The notes below the pieces were generated by a model that searched no databases, was not told the DNA's origin, and saw only the letters and a program-made list of their open reading frames with translations. A stretch of DNA of 64,000 nucleotides from Ceratopteris richardii. Its lineage: Eukaryota > Streptophyta > Polypodiopsida > Polypodiales > Pteridaceae. Below are positions 51,698 through 61,496 of the stretch, one piece after another (within the stretch, counting starts at the first letter, position 1; each line of letters opens with the position of its first letter). Location of the stretch: contig CM035407.1 of the NCBI GenBank assembly GCA_020310875.1, positions 73,328,721 to 73,392,720 of the forward strand. Direction: 5' to 3'. The position numbers and the translations under genes are program-made.

Positions 51698-52769
51698 TGT
51701 TGGAGAAACAATCACTAATTGGACACTTATTTGAAGGTCAAAGCTTTAGAAGAAAACCACATGCCTATGTGAAGGGACAAATTCATAAGTGTATTATATT
51801 TGTAAAGTTAGTTCACTTTAGTTCTAGAAGTTTTTTAAAAAATCACGAGAATGAGAAAATCTATATAAGTTAGTTTGTATCAACTGACGCGGCGAGAGAG
51901 AAGAAGTGGAAGAGAGTGATAGAATGTGAGAAGGAGTTCATTTTGTATGACTAAATAGAATCGGGCTTCTCTGAGTGAGATAGCACCTATAAAACTTCTC
52001 AGTTTTTCCATAGTTATGAGAAGAAATAGTTAAAGTTCTGTGTATGAGACTCTCTCCATCATCTCCATGCTTGTCTATTGTGAAATGATTTCAAAAGCTT
52101 AAGTTTTCCAAGCAACTCGATGCCTAGCATCGAGTTTGTGCTGATAAGTCTGTGTTTTATTCTCTGAGTTCTAACTCCTGCTAAATCTTCTTGAAAAGAT
52201 GATGTTTGTGGAGCAACTCGATGCCTGGCATCACGTTTCAGCATAAAGTCGATGCCTAGCATCGACTTCTCACATAAAAGTGGTCTTGTTCATGTGTGTG
52301 TAAAAGAGGCTAATTCTGGTGCTGAAAAAGTGGCTCAAAAAGGTCAAAGTTGATGCTCGGCATCGACTTTTGGTTGCAAGTCAATGCTAGGCATCGAATT
52401 TTCATTTTGAGACACTCAGGATTACTAAAATAGGCAAAATTTCCACTTTTGGAAGTCATACAGGGTCATCTTGTGAAGGCCATAACTTGAGTTCTAGAGA
52501 TCCGTTTCAAGCATATGATAGCTCATTGGAAAGATCTACTCTTCTAATTTCATCCACTAAAAGATCATGGAGAAATAATATTTGAGCTAAGAGAAATTAG
52601 CAAAATACTAAAGATATGTCATTTTAGTGACTAGGAATTTCTGTAGAAGCAAAGTTCTCACTTTAGGCTATCATTTCTTAAAGTTTGGAGTGGCAATGAG
52701 TTAATGGTGACCATAGAGGTGTTCTAGTGTCACGTTAATTCATTTCTTGTGGTGTTTCATACATCAACA
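51698..52769 (+). repeat. Copia D 3' LTR (1072 bp)
   Basis: Begins TGTTGGAGAAAC and ends CATCAACA at the copia G border. TATA box CTATATAAG is at 51861-51869. The region 52114-52400 holds five palindromic units, listed separately. Confidence 0.92.
52114..52400. repeat. Array of five 23-bp palindromes in the copia D LTR
   Basis: Units start at 52114, 52215, 52246, 52347 and 52378. Spacing alternates 101, 31, 101, 31. The first and third are perfect inverted repeats: arms AACTCGATGC or AAGTCGATGC around CTA. The others have one or more mismatches. Copia C has units at the same spacing. Confidence 0.85.
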
Positions 52770-53410
52770 CCCATAAGTAATCTGGGCAATTTTTCTCCTT
52801 GATCATGGATCTTGCAAACTCAACAAGAGTTCTATTTCTCCTTTCTGCTACACCATTTTGTTGAGGAGAGTACCTGCAAGTAATTTCCCTTTTTATTCCT
52901 GCATTCCACAAGTAATCACTGAACTCATTAGAGAAATACTCTCCCCCTCGATCTGACCTTAGTCTTTTCAACTTTTGACCTGTAATTCTTTCTGCATACA
53001 CATGATAATGTTTGAATGTATTGAATACCTCTGACTTATCTTTGATCACATAGATAGTGATCCATCTGGTAGCATCATCAACATAAATCACATAATACCT
53101 TGAACCATTGATACTGAAATCCTTTGATGGTTCCCACACATCTGTGTGTACCAACTCAAGCTTCTCTGAATACATAAAACCATGCTTGGAATAAGATTGC
53201 TTATGAGCCTTACCTAATTGACATGCCTCACATCTGTATGTCATATGTTGACCTGCAACATTAGGCAATCCAAGCACTGAACCATTGTTAATCATATCTT
53301 TGATACCTCTTTCATTAAAATGTCCAAGCCTTTTCTGCCAAAGATCTTATGTCCTCCATAGGTGAACAAAGCATGACCAACATTACCTTGGATCTTCAAT
53401 GTGAACAATC
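52770..53410 (-). pseudogene. Copia G pre-integrase and integrase fragment
   Basis: Minus strand from the E border reads part of the pre-integrase region with a shift near 53345. From 53295 it is a clean open frame: NNGSVLGLPNVAG, CEACQLGKAH, HTDVWEP, LRSDRGGEY and NGVAERRN. It is cut after CPDYLW at the copia D border; residues beyond that point come from the D LTR. The DDE residues are present. Confidence 0.88.
53406..53410. repeat. Target-site duplication, left copy (CAATC)
   Basis: CAATC before the copia E 5' LTR; repeated at 59875-59879. Confidence 0.95.
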
Positions 53411-54443
53411 TGTTGGTGCAGACGAATCACCAATTGAAGGCTTGGAAGGTTAAAGAATGAAGGAAGGATCAACTATTGAAGCTTGGAAGAAAGACATATT
53501 CAGAGGATAAGAGAAGTGTACACATATGTACATTAGTATAGTCATAGGTGACTTAGATCTTTGTTTGAGTAAGAATCTTGTACAAATTATCTATAAATAC
53601 TTTGAGAAAAGTCGGGGCATGTAGGAGAGCATATGTGACAATAGTTAGAAGCCAAGATTGAGGAAGTTAGAAGTCATGAGATAGAGAAAAAGTTAGTTGA
53701 GTTAGCTCTCATCACTCAGTTGTAAACTTTTCTGAGTAATTGAAAATCTTGCGCCCGATGTTTCTGCGTGTTCTCTTTCTACAGTAGATCAATTGTGAAA
53801 TGCTTTTGTACAAGTCTAAGTTGGAAGGTGCTTGACCTCTGTACAAAGTTTCAGCTTCCAATTGCAATCAGGCTTAGAGAATTAAGTGAAGGAACATTTA
53901 TATGTGAAGTGTGTTCACAGGTTCCTAAAACAGGCGCAGATTTCGAAGTTATTGTTTTGATCATTTCTCCCAGCACAGTTTAAAGTTTTGCATGAGTGAG
54001 GGCTTAATCTTTAAGTTGAAAGATAAGCTACTTATGGCTAGAAGCATTTTGTAAAACGGGTTCGACATTGTGAGAACCAAAGTTAAGAAGTTAGGGGTGT
54101 CAAATCGACTTCTCAGAAGTACAGATTTGGACATAGGTAACTTGTGAAGTAAGTTTCTCAAGTTATACTAAGGCTTTTGAAGTAATTCAACTTGGAGGAG
54201 ATGCGCAATCTCTAGGAGATGATTCATACAAAGTTTCATCAAAAACTTTACATGTTTGATAGGTCAATGTGGAGAAATAGTGCAGCAGACTTTTCTGTGT
54301 TTTATCTTTTTCACAGATTTTCTCAATTTTGATAATTTGGAGATTGGACCTCTAATTTAGTGAAGGTTTTGACTTACTCTTGGTATAGAGGTGCTCTAAT
54401 CACAAGAGTAGGTTGTTCTTTTGGAGATTAACACTCTCCATCA
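53411..54443 (+). repeat. Copia E 5' LTR (1033 bp)
   Basis: TGTTGGTGCAGAC to CTCTCCATCA. TATA box CTATAAATAC is at 53591-53600. A U5-end hairpin with arms TGGAGA and TCTCCA lies at 54422-54440, next to the primer site. Confidence 0.96.
53591..53600 (+). promoter_or_regulatory. TATA box of the copia E LTR promoter
   Basis: CTATAAATAC about 180 bp into the LTR. It is the best match to the plant TATA consensus and is duplicated at 59022-59031. Confidence 0.75.
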
Positions 54444-54444
54444 G

Positions 54445-54456
54445 TGGTATCAGAGC
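54445..54456 (+). promoter_or_regulatory. Primer-binding site (tRNA-iMet), copia E
   Basis: TGGTATCAGAGC one base after the LTR. Confidence 0.95.
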
Positions 54457-54666
54457 AGGAGACATCAAAATCAAGGAAAGGAAGGTCCCGACTGCTGCAG
54501 ATTCAAGAAGTTCAACATTTGAAGAACTAAGAAGTGAAAGCTTGGAGTCAAAAGCCTGAGGAGAAGACTACTCGACATCAAGAAAGGCAAAAGGAGTCTA
54601 ATTCGAAGTAAAGGTACATACATTGTTTGTAAAGCTTGAAGATTTCAATACACAGGTGGATACAAG
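54457..54666 (+). other. Copia E 5' leader
   Basis: About 210 bp between primer site and ATG, purine-rich, with no ORF. It probably holds the RNA packaging signal by position only. Confidence 0.5.
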
Positions 54667-57600
54667 ATGGGAGATGCTCTACAAATAGAGAAATTGGATA
54701 GGGAAAACTATCCTGCATGGTCAATGAGGATGGAAGCTCATCTTATGAGCAAAGATTTAATTGGTTACATCACAGGAGAAGAAGAGAAGCCAGAGTTCAG
54801 AGATCCTAGTGTTCCAACTAGGGAAGAGTTAGCAGATCTGAAAAATTGGATGAAGAAAGATGCTCAAGCTAGGAGCATTATCTATATGGGAGTCAATGAT
54901 TACTTGTTACCTCATATTAGAGGTCTTGAAAGTGCAACTGACATATGGAATGCTTTGGAGGAGCATTTCCAGAACACTACAAAGTCAAGGAAGGCATCCT
55001 TATGGACAGAGTTTACTACCTTCAAGAAGAAGGCCTCTCAATCCATCTCAGATTATGTAACAAGGATGAAAGATATTGCAGATGCTTTAGGAGCTGTTGA
55101 TGAAGACATTGAGGAGGATAAATTGGTAAGGCAAATCCTTACAGGGTTGAGAGGTGATGACAAATGGAAGCCATTTATTTTGTCTACAGAACTATCACTT
55201 GACCATTTCACTCCTGATTTAAATCAATTGTTAGGTCATATGCTAACATTTGAACAGGATGTTAAAGGAGATGTTGACAAGAGTACAGGACATGCAATGT
55301 ACTCAAAGGACAAGAAGAAGAATAGCAAAGGAAAACAACAAGCAGGTGAAGATGAAGGAACAACTACTCAAGCCAACTTCCTAAGAGGAAGAGGAGGTGG
55401 CAAAGGTAGAGGAAGAGGCAGGAACAACAAAGATGGAGGCAAAGCTTGCTGGATTTGTGGTAAGACAAATCACTTAGCTAATGATTGTTGGCATAATAAT
55501 CAGAATAATGGTGGATATAATCAAAATTATAATTCAAGAGGAAGAGGTGGCAGAAATCAAAGAGGTAACTACAGAGGTAGAGGTGGAAGGAATTACTTTG
55601 GAAGAAATGCAGGTGGAGGATTCCAAAGTCAACAATACAACAACACCTACTACAATTATGCTTCAGATCAAAAGGAAGATTCAACATTGATATTGAATGC
55701 AACTTGTGAAAGGCAGAGTGAAGATCAAAGAGTCTTTTACATTGACTCAGGGTGTAGCAATCACCTGAGTGGTAACATATCTTTGATGATTGATTTGGAA
55801 AGTAAAGTTTTTAATCATGTTGTTCAAACAGGTGACAACACAAAGCACAATGTGAAGTCAATTGGATCAGTGAAGGCCAAGGATGGAAGCACCTTATTGA
55901 GTAAGGTTTTGTATGTTCCTACAATCCCTAAGAATTTGATAAGTGTAGGTCAAATTGTTGAAAAGGGATATGAAGTAAGGTTCACTAATGATGGAGTATA
56001 TGTGGAAGACCCCAGCCAAGGGTATAAACAGATTGTTTCAGGGAAAAAGGAAGGAAGATTATTTACATTGAAGATTCAAGGCAACATTGGTCATGCTATG
56101 TTCACATATGGAGGTCATAAGATCTCTGAGTTAGATCTTTGGCACAAGAGACTTGGACATTTCAATGAAAGAGGTATTAAAGATATGGTTAACAATGGTT
56201 CAGTGCTTGGATTGCCTAATGTTGCAGGTCAACATATGACATACAAATGTGAGGCATGTCAATTAGGTAAGGCTCATAAACATTCCTATTCCAAGCATGG
56301 TTTTATGTACTCAGAGAAGCTTGAGTTGGTACACACAGATGTGTGGGGACCATCAAAAGATTTCAGTATAAATGGATCAAGGTATTATGTGATTTATGTT
56401 GATGATGCTACTAGGTGGATCACTATCTATGTGATCAAAGATAAGTCAGAAGTGTTTAATACATTTAAACACTATCATGCATATGCAGAAAGAATTACAG
56501 GTCATAAGTTGAAAAGACTAAGGTCGGATGGAGGGGGAGAGTATTTCTCAAATGAGTTCAGTGATTACTTATGGAATGCAGGTATAAAAAGGGAAGTTAC
56601 TTGCAGGTACTCTCCTCAACAAAATGGTGTTGCAGAAAGGAGAAATAGAACAATTGTTGAGTTTGCAAGATCCATGATGAAGGAGAAGAATTGCCCTAAT
56701 TATTTGTGGGCTGAAGCTGTAAATACAGCCACTTATTTGGTCAATAGGCTACCATGTAAAGCCTTGCAGGGTATGACACCATATGAGGCTTGGTGGGGTA
56801 AAAGACCTACCTTGGATCATTGCAGAGTTTTTGGGTGTGTGGCATATGCATATGTGCCATCACAATTAAGGCACAAGTTGGAGCCTAAAGCTGAAAAGTA
56901 TGTTTTCATTGGCTATGATGATAAGCAGATGGGTTATAGATTGTGGAGTCCATCAACAAAGCAATTTATGGTTTCTAAGGATGTTACATTTGATGAACAA
57001 AGCACTTGGTATGCAGGTACAATCAATATCAATACAGGTGATGAAGAAGAAGTGAGTCAAAGAAAAGGTAAATCAAAAGTTCAAATATTTGATGAGCAAG
57101 AGAATAATGAAGTGCAGGTTGAAGTGGAAGAGACACCAAGATTTGATCCTGAATGTGAAGAGCCAGAAACCTCAAGGAGTGGAGAACTCAGAAGGTCAAC
57201 AAGAAATAGGTGGCAACCTACAAGGTATAGTTATGATACTTCATTTCTAGCCACAAAAGATTATGCTTATATGGTGAATACAGATGAAGACCCTTCTACA
57301 TATGAAGAGGCAAAAGGTAAGGAAAAATGGGAGAATGCTATGCAGGAGGAATATGATGCACTATTGGAGAATCAAACTTGGGATTTGGTTCCTAAACCAA
57401 ATAGTCAGAAGATTATTGGATGCAAGTGGGTCTACAAGACAAAAAGGTTTGCAGATGGAAGTGTGTCTAGATACAAAGCTAGACTTGTTGTCAAAGGCTT
57501 TGCTCAAACATATGGTATTGATTATGATGAGACCTATAGTCCTGTGGCAAAGATGACAACCATAAGGACACTTATTGCTATTGCTGCATGTAAAGGTTGG

Positions 57601-58833
57601 AAGCTATGTCAACTTGATGTGAAAAATGCTTTTTTGAATGGTTACATTTCAGATGATGTATTCATGGAGCAACCTCAAGGGTTCAGAGATAAAAGGTATC
57701 CAGATCATGTGTGCAAGCTCAAGAGAGCTTTGTATGGCTTGAAGCAGGCCCCAAGGGCATGGAACTATAGACTTGTGAAGTTCCTAAAAGAACTTGGTTT
57801 TCAGGTGTCTAAAGCAGATAGTAGTTTGCTTGTCAAGGCAAGTGAAAATGGTTTCATATACATGTGCATATATGTTGATGATATAATTCTTACAGGTACA
57901 GATGAAGAAGGAATACAAAAGCTTAAGAGGCAAATGGAAAAGGAGTTCAAGATAAGTGACTTGGGAGACTTATCATACTTCTTGGGCATGGAGATTACAT
58001 ATACTCAACATGGAGTATTTGTGACCCAAGAAAGGTATTTGAAGAACTTGTTAATCAAGTTTAAAATGGATGATTGTAGGGTAGCACCTACACCAATGGA
58101 GGTGAATCACAAATTGAGTAAGTATGGAGGTGAAGAATTCAAGGACATGAGACAATATCAGAGTTTGGTTGGTAGTCTTATCTATGCTACTCTAACTAGA
58201 CCTGATTTATCATATGCAGTAGGGGTTTTGTCTCAATTTATGCATTGCCCAAGGAAAGAACATTGGATTGCAGGACAAAGGGTGTTGAGGTACATTAAGG
58301 GTACACTCAATGAAGGTTTGTATTATGGGTTTACCTCAGATACAAATATCAAAGTTTATAGTGATGCAGATTGGGAAGGTAATCCAGATGATAGAAGATC
58401 AACCTATGGATACATGTGTTATGTGGGAGATAAGTTAATCTCATGGTGTTCTAAGAAGCAACATACAGTTGCTTTGTCTTCTACAGAAGCTGAGTATAAA
58501 GGCATGGTTGAAGCTGCAAAGGAAGTGATTTGGCTCAAGACCTTGATGAAGAGTCTTGACATTATGCATGGGGTACCAATTATATATGGAGATAACATGA
58601 GTTCATTGTATTTAGCTGCTAATCCTGTTTTTCATGCCAGGACCAAACACATTGAGATTCAGTATCACTTTCTAAGAGAGAAGGTGATGGATAAAGAGAT
58701 TGAAGTAATCCATACTTCAACAAAAGATCAGATAGCTGATATGCTTACAAAAGGCTTGGATGGACCAAAGTTACAAAGGTTCAAAGACATGGCAGGTATA
58801 AAGAAGATAGTGAAGACCTCAATTGATGATTGA
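54667..58833 (+). CDS. Copia E gag-pol polyprotein (1388 aa), intact
   Basis: One open frame from ATG 54667 to TGA 58831-58833. UBN2-type gag is residues ~10-200, then a Gly/Arg/Asn-rich tract around the CCHC knuckle (C261, C264, H269, C274). The protease D-S-G is at 360-362. The GAG-pre-integrase finger has H493, H498, C528 and C531. The integrase triad is D558, D621 and E657 (D,D35E). A charged linker spans ~790-880. RT runs ~900-1150 with the active site YVDD ending at D1072. RNase H has D1233, E1284 and D1309. The order gag-PR-IN-RT-RH defines Ty1/copia. No stop or shift is seen. Protease would be expected to cut the chain inside particles. The stop overlaps the polypurine tract. Confidence 0.97.
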   Translation: MGDALQIEKLDRENYPAWSMRMEAHLMSKDLIGYITGEEEKPEFRDPSVPTREELADLKNWMKKDAQARSIIYMGVNDYLLPHIRGLESATDIWNALEEHFQNTTKSRKASLWTEFTTFKKKASQSISDYVTRMKDIADALGAVDEDIEEDKLVRQILTGLRGDDKWKPFILSTELSLDHFTPDLNQLLGHMLTFEQDVKGDVDKSTGHAMYSKDKKKNSKGKQQAGEDEGTTTQANFLRGRGGGKGRGRGRNNKDGGKACWICGKTNHLANDCWHNNQNNGGYNQNYNSRGRGGRNQRGNYRGRGGRNYFGRNAGGGFQSQQYNNTYYNYASDQKEDSTLILNATCERQSEDQRVFYIDSGCSNHLSGNISLMIDLESKVFNHVVQTGDNTKHNVKSIGSVKAKDGSTLLSKVLYVPTIPKNLISVGQIVEKGYEVRFTNDGVYVEDPSQGYKQIVSGKKEGRLFTLKIQGNIGHAMFTYGGHKISELDLWHKRLGHFNERGIKDMVNNGSVLGLPNVAGQHMTYKCEACQLGKAHKHSYSKHGFMYSEKLELVHTDVWGPSKDFSINGSRYYVIYVDDATRWITIYVIKDKSEVFNTFKHYHAYAERITGHKLKRLRSDGGGEYFSNEFSDYLWNAGIKREVTCRYSPQQNGVAERRNRTIVEFARSMMKEKNCPNYLWAEAVNTATYLVNRLPCKALQGMTPYEAWWGKRPTLDHCRVFGCVAYAYVPSQLRHKLEPKAEKYVFIGYDDKQMGYRLWSPSTKQFMVSKDVTFDEQSTWYAGTININTGDEEEVSQRKGKSKVQIFDEQENNEVQVEVEETPRFDPECEEPETSRSGELRRSTRNRWQPTRYSYDTSFLATKDYAYMVNTDEDPSTYEEAKGKEKWENAMQEEYDALLENQTWDLVPKPNSQKIIGCKWVYKTKRFADGSVSRYKARLVVKGFAQTYGIDYDETYSPVAKMTTIRTLIAIAACKGWKLCQLDVKNAFLNGYISDDVFMEQPQGFRDKRYPDHVCKLKRALYGLKQAPRAWNYRLVKFLKELGFQVSKADSSLLVKASENGFIYMCIYVDDIILTGTDEEGIQKLKRQMEKEFKISDLGDLSYFLGMEITYTQHGVFVTQERYLKNLLIKFKMDDCRVAPTPMEVNHKLSKYGGEEFKDMRQYQSLVGSLIYATLTRPDLSYAVGVLSQFMHCPRKEHWIAGQRVLRYIKGTLNEGLYYGFTSDTNIKVYSDADWEGNPDDRRSTYGYMCYVGDKLISWCSKKQHTVALSSTEAEYKGMVEAAKEVIWLKTLMKSLDIMHGVPIIYGDNMSSLYLAANPVFHARTKHIEIQYHFLREKVMDKEIEVIHTSTKDQIADMLTKGLDGPKLQRFKDMAGIKKIVKTSIDD

Positions 58834-58841
58834 GGGGGAGC
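58830..58841 (+). promoter_or_regulatory. Polypurine tract, copia E
   Basis: TTGAGGGGGAGC against the 3' LTR. Confidence 0.93.
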
Positions 58842-59874
58842 TGTTGGTGCAGACCAATCACCAATTGAAGGCTTGGAAGGTTAAAGAATGAAGGAAGGAT
58901 CAACTATTGAAGCTTGGAAGAAAGACATATTCAGAGGATAAGAGAAGTGTACACATATGTACATTAGTATAGTCATAGGTGACTTAGATCTTTGTTTGAG
59001 TAAGAATCTTGTACAAATTATCTATAAATACTTTGAGAAAAGTCGGGGCATGTAGGAGAGCATATGTGACAATAGTTAGAAGCCAAGATTGAGGAAGTTA
59101 GAAGTCATGAGATAGAGAAAAAGTTAGTTGAGTTAGCTCTCATCACTCAGTTGTAAACTTTTCTGAGTAATTGAAAATCTTGCGCCCGATGTTTCTGCGT
59201 GTTCTCTTTCTACAGTAGATCAATTGTGAAATGCTTTTGTACAAGTCTAAGTTGGAAGGTGCTTGACCTCTGTACAAAGTTTCAGCTTCCAATTGCAATC
59301 AGGCTTAGAGAATTAAGTGAAGGAACATTTATATGTGAAGTGTGTTCACAGGTTCCTAAAACAGGCGCAGATTTTGAAGTTATTGTTTTGATCATTTCTC
59401 CCAGCACAGTTTAAAGTTTTGCATGAGTGAGGGCTTAATCTTTAAGTTGAAAGATAAGCTACTTATGGCTAGAAGCATTTTGTAAAACGGGTTCGACATT
59501 GTGAGAACCAAAGTTAAGAAGTTAGGGGTGTCAAATCGACTTCTCAGAAGTACAGATTTGGACATAGGTAACTTGTGAAGTAAGTTTCTCAAGTTATACT
59601 AAGGCTTTTGAAGTAATTCAACTTGGAGGAGATGCGCAATCTCTAGGAGATGATTCATACAAAGTTTCATCAAAAACTTTACATGTTTGATAGGTCAATG
59701 TGGAGAAATAGTGCAGCAGACTTTTCTGTGTTTTATCTTTTTCACAGATTTTCTCAATTTTGATAATTTGGAGATTGGACCTCTAATTTAGTGAAGGTTT
59801 TGACTTACTCTTGGTATAGAGGTGCTCTAATCACAAGAGTAGGTTGTTCTTTTGGAGATTAACACTCTCCATCA
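58842..59874 (+). repeat. Copia E 3' LTR (1033 bp)
   Basis: Same length and ends as 53411-54443. TATA box at 59022-59031; terminal hairpin at 59853-59871. Confidence 0.96.
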
Positions 59875-59879
59875 CAATC
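59875..59879. repeat. Target-site duplication, right copy (CAATC)
   Basis: Matches 53406-53410. Confidence 0.95.
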
Positions 59880-60254
59880 TTCCTTCTTTCTTCCCTAAAA
59901 CAATCTGTTTATACCCATTGCTAGGGTCTTCCACAAAAACTCCTTCATTAGTGAACCTAACTTCATAACCTTTTTCAACAATTTGTCCTACACTTATCAG
60001 ATTCTTAGGAATTGTAGGAACATACAAGACCTTACTCAAGAGGGTGCTACCATCCTTGGCCTTCACTGATCCAATTTAATTGACTTCACATTGTGCTTTG
60101 TATTGTCACCTGTTTGAACTACATGATTAGTTACCTTATTTTCCAAATCAGTCATCAAGGCTATGTTACCACTCAGATGATTGCTACATCCTGAGTCAAT
60201 GTAGAAGACTCTTTGATCTTCACTTTGCCTTTCACAAGTTGCATTCATTATCAA
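59880..60254 (-). pseudogene. Copia G protease region
   Basis: Minus-strand pieces 60063-60254 and 59880-60066. The first has FYIDSGCSNHLSGN, the intact protease loop. A five-base insertion near 60075 shifts the frame. The second reads LLSKVLYVPTIPKNLISVG and EVRFTNEGVFVEDP up to the copia E border. It is close to copia E residues 340-465. Confidence 0.87.
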
Positions 60255-61274
60255 TGTTGAATCTTCCTTCTAATCTGAAGCATAATTGTAATAGGTATTG
60301 TTGTATTGTTGGCTTTGGAATCCTCTACCTACATTTCTTGCAAAGTAACCTCTACTACCTCTACCTCTGAAATTACCTCTTTGATTTCTACCACCTCTTC
60401 CTCTTGAGTTAAAGTTCTGATTATATCCACCACTACTCTGAGTATTATGCCAACAATCATTAGCTAAGTGATTTGTCTTACCACAAATCCAACAAGCTTT
60501 GACTCCATCTTTATTACTCCTGCCTCTTCCTCTACCTTTGCCACCTGCTCTTCCTCTTAGGAAGTTAGCTTGGCTAGTTGTACCTTCATCTTCATTTGTT
60601 TGTTGCTTTCCTTTGATATTCTTCTTCTTATCCTTTGAATACATTGCATGACCTGTACTCTTGTCACCTTCACCTTTGACATCTTGCTCAAAGGTTAACA
60701 TATGTCCTAGCAACTGATTTAAGTCAAGAGTAAAATGATCAAGTGATAATTCAGTAGACAAAATGAATGGCTTCCATTTGTCATCACCTCTCAACCCTGT
60801 GAGGATTTGCCTTACCAATTTATCCTCCTCAATGTCTTCATCAACTGCTCCTAATGCATCTGCAATGTCCTTCATCCTTGTTACATAGTCTGAAATAGAT
60901 TGAGAGGCCTTCTTCTTGAAAGTGGTAAATTCTGCCCACAAAGATGCCTTCCTTGACTTTGTGGCATTTTGGAAATGCTCCTCCAAAGCATTCCATATAC
61001 CACTTGCACTTTCAAGACCTCTAATATGAGGTAGCAAGTAGTCATTGACTGCCATATAGATAATGCTCCTAGCTTGAGCATCTCTCTGCATCCAATTCTA
61101 CAATTTTGATAATTCCTCCCTAGTTGGAACACTAGGATCTCTGAACTGAGGCTTTTCTTCTCCACCTGTGATATAACTTATCAAGTCTTTGCTCATAAGA
61201 TGAGCTTCCATCCTCATTGACCATGCTGGATAATTCTCTCTATCCAATTTCTCTATTTGAAGAGAATCTCCCAT
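60255..61274 (-). pseudogene. Copia G gag
   Basis: ATG at 61274 gives a start like copia E (MGDSLQIEKLDRENYPAW). TAG near 61098 interrupts it. The open part from 61091 contains IWNALEEHFQNATKSRK, SQSISDYVTRMKDIADALG and the knuckle CWICGKTNHLANDC. A TAG near 60267 lies just before the protease. Leader and primer site follow on the left side of the LTR. Confidence 0.88.
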
Positions 61275-61483
61275 CCTTTCTTCACCTGTGTATTGAATTC
61301 TTCAAACTTTATGAGTAATAGATGTACCTTTACTTTGAGTAATGTTCCTTTTGTCTTCCTTGATGTCGTATGACCTCCTTCGCAAGCTTTGCCCTCAAGC
61401 TTTCCCCTTTTGAACCTTGAGATGTTGAATTCTTTGCAGCTACAACAGTCGGGATCCTCCTTCCTTCAATTTTGATACTTCCT

Positions 61484-61495
61484 GCTCTGATACCA
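61484..61495 (-). promoter_or_regulatory. Primer-binding site (tRNA-iMet), copia G
   Basis: Minus-strand TGGTATCAGAGC, one base from the LTR end at 61497. Confidence 0.92.
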
Positions 61496-61496
61496 C

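Larger units (their letters stand above)
47330..52769 (+). mobile_element. Copia D: Ty1/copia element lacking its 5' LTR
   Basis: Plus-strand element of the copia C family with a short piece of leader, a nearly full gag-pol with a handful of lesions, a polypurine tract and a 1072-bp 3' LTR. Its 5' LTR and primer site are missing at the join with B2. It inserted in the integrase gene of copia G. Confidence 0.9.
53411..59874 (+). mobile_element. Copia E: complete, apparently intact Ty1/copia element
   Basis: A 6464-bp plus-strand element with two 1033-bp LTRs, CAATC duplications, a tRNA-Met primer site, one uninterrupted gag-pol ORF and a polypurine tract. I find about two LTR differences by eye (near 53426/58857 and 53943/59374). 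It is the only element here with every part needed for autonomous movement. Confidence 0.96.

Noticed and set aside
52114..52400. CRISPR-like array in the copia D LTR
   Set aside because: Repeats are palindromic and regular, but two spacer lengths alternate, both flanks are plant LTR sequence and no cas genes are present. This is eukaryotic retrotransposon DNA.
53768..54161. ORFs of 66-71 residues inside the copia E LTRs (repeated at 59199-59592)
   Set aside because: They recur only because the LTR is duplicated. No start context or domain, and LTRs do not normally code for protein.
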